20,134 bases of DNA from a virus. The stretch lies in IMG/VR virus record IMGVR_UViG_3300033153_001873, positions 24,133-44,266 of that record, one strand, 5' to 3'. Within the stretch, counting starts at the first letter, position 1, and every line of letters begins with the position of its first letter. Of this stretch, positions 19,941 through 20,134 are shown in pieces. Both the position numbers and the translations under genes were made by a program. The notes below the pieces were generated by a model. The model did not search any database, was not told the DNA's origin, and saw nothing but the letters and a program-made list of their open reading frames with translations.

Positions 19941-19959
19941 GCCAGCAACTGCTGCTGGC
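19941..19959 (-). promoter_or_regulatory. Leader hairpin of the H1-like gene
   Basis: GCCAGCA-ACTGC-TGCTGGC forms a 7-bp perfect stem with a five-base loop, 12 bases before the AGGAGG of the H1-like gene. It may stabilise the mRNA or serve as the target of autoregulation. Confidence 0.45.
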
Positions 19960-20060
19960 CGATGAATCCATTATCTCCCACCGTTTCATTGCATTTATGT
20001 TACAAAATGGGGGGGTACTGTTACAGAAGCATTACTTCTACTAGGGGTAGCTGATAATCC
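19960..20060 (-). promoter_or_regulatory. Possible early promoter/operator region
   Basis: On the minus strand GATAAT (19970-19975) is a good -10 match, placed about 50 bases before the H1-like start; no clear -35 is seen. Upstream, the plus strand has TGTTACA at 19998-20004 and 20019-20025, direct repeats 21 bases apart (two helical turns) flanking a G7 run. CTAGTAGAAG (minus, 20035-20044) is identical to the word in element copy 1. The remaining 20061-20134 shows a 6-bp dyad (AGCTGA/TCAGCT, 20050-20069) and no convincing gene. Confidence 0.4.
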
Positions 20061-20134
20061 TCTCAGCTTGCCCCATCGCCGCCCCACAGCAGCCCAAATC
20101 CCCGTTTGACCCGCACCCGCATAAGGGGGGAGAG

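Noticed and set aside
19265-20054. Plus-strand frames of 250-259 residues opposite the H1-like gene
   Set aside because: They cross a promoter region and hairpins and mirror the Lys/Ala-rich codons of the minus-strand gene; no start signal.
20063-20134. End of a further minus-strand gene at the right edge (23 codons)
   Set aside because: The frame is open to the edge but its sequence is Gly/Arg-rich, lies over dyads and a G6 run, and gives no family hint; too short to support.
1-20134. CRISPR array, insertion sequence or integrase attachment site
   Set aside because: No regular repeat-spacer series, transposase or integrase gene was seen. The tRNA could be an attachment site in principle, but no duplicated tRNA end is visible in the window.

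Overview
The window looks like part of the genome of a tailed double-stranded DNA phage (or an integrated or metagenomic relative) of a GC-rich host, most likely an actinobacterium. The reasons are near-continuous coding, dozens of short genes joined by ATGA/GTGA/TGATG stop-start overlaps, strong GGAGG-type ribosome binding sites, some GTG and TTG starts, a single phage-type tRNA-Asn, a holin-like membrane protein, and a set of phage replication/recombination genes. No ribosomal, metabolic or CRISPR genes are seen. No integrase, terminase, polymerase or endolysin falls inside the window.

Layout. (1) Positions 1-4427, plus strand: the end of a very large virion-type protein, a Cro/CI-type helix-turn-helix protein, a membrane-anchored PAS-domain protein, a two-helix holin-like protein and perhaps a 41-residue acidic protein. 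(2) Positions 4381-9720, minus strand: a ten-gene run read from right to left. It comprises a possible DNA-binding protein, a Cas4/RecB-like PD-(D/E)XK nuclease, a Sak4/RecA-like ATPase, an unknown, an ERCC4-type nuclease with helix-hairpin-helix tail, a calcineurin-like phosphoesterase, a small zinc-binding protein and three unknowns. (3) Positions 9792-11821, minus: a DinG/XPD-like helicase coupled to an unknown protein. (4) Positions 11822-12001: a structured non-coding patch with a 12-bp inverted repeat, an AT palindrome and a 13-bp direct repeat. (5) Positions 12002-12665: an HNH nuclease (minus), a long hairpin and a plus-strand tRNA-Asn(GTT). (6) Positions 12668-17459, minus: an eight-gene, almost wholly ATGA-coupled operon built around a MoxR/CobS-like AAA+ ATPase and a protein resembling the vWA-like DUF7192 family. 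(7) Positions 17499-19912, minus: small early-type genes, including a membrane-anchored cysteine-rich protein and a histone-H1-like basic protein, with a possible regulatory region at 19913-20060.

How it fits together. Regions 2, 3 and 6 each begin with the same 16-bp element, ATTTGATTCCAGCAAA. It is followed at a fixed 18-bp distance by TAGTAG, TACTAG or TAGTGA. This suggests that three operons (recombination, helicase, AAA+/DUF7192) are switched together by one phage-specific promoter or operator. The least described parts are the AAA+/DUF7192 operon, whose other members I cannot assign, and the PAS-holin pair, which could tie lysis to an environmental or metabolic signal. All family assignments are from motifs read by eye; no database search was run.
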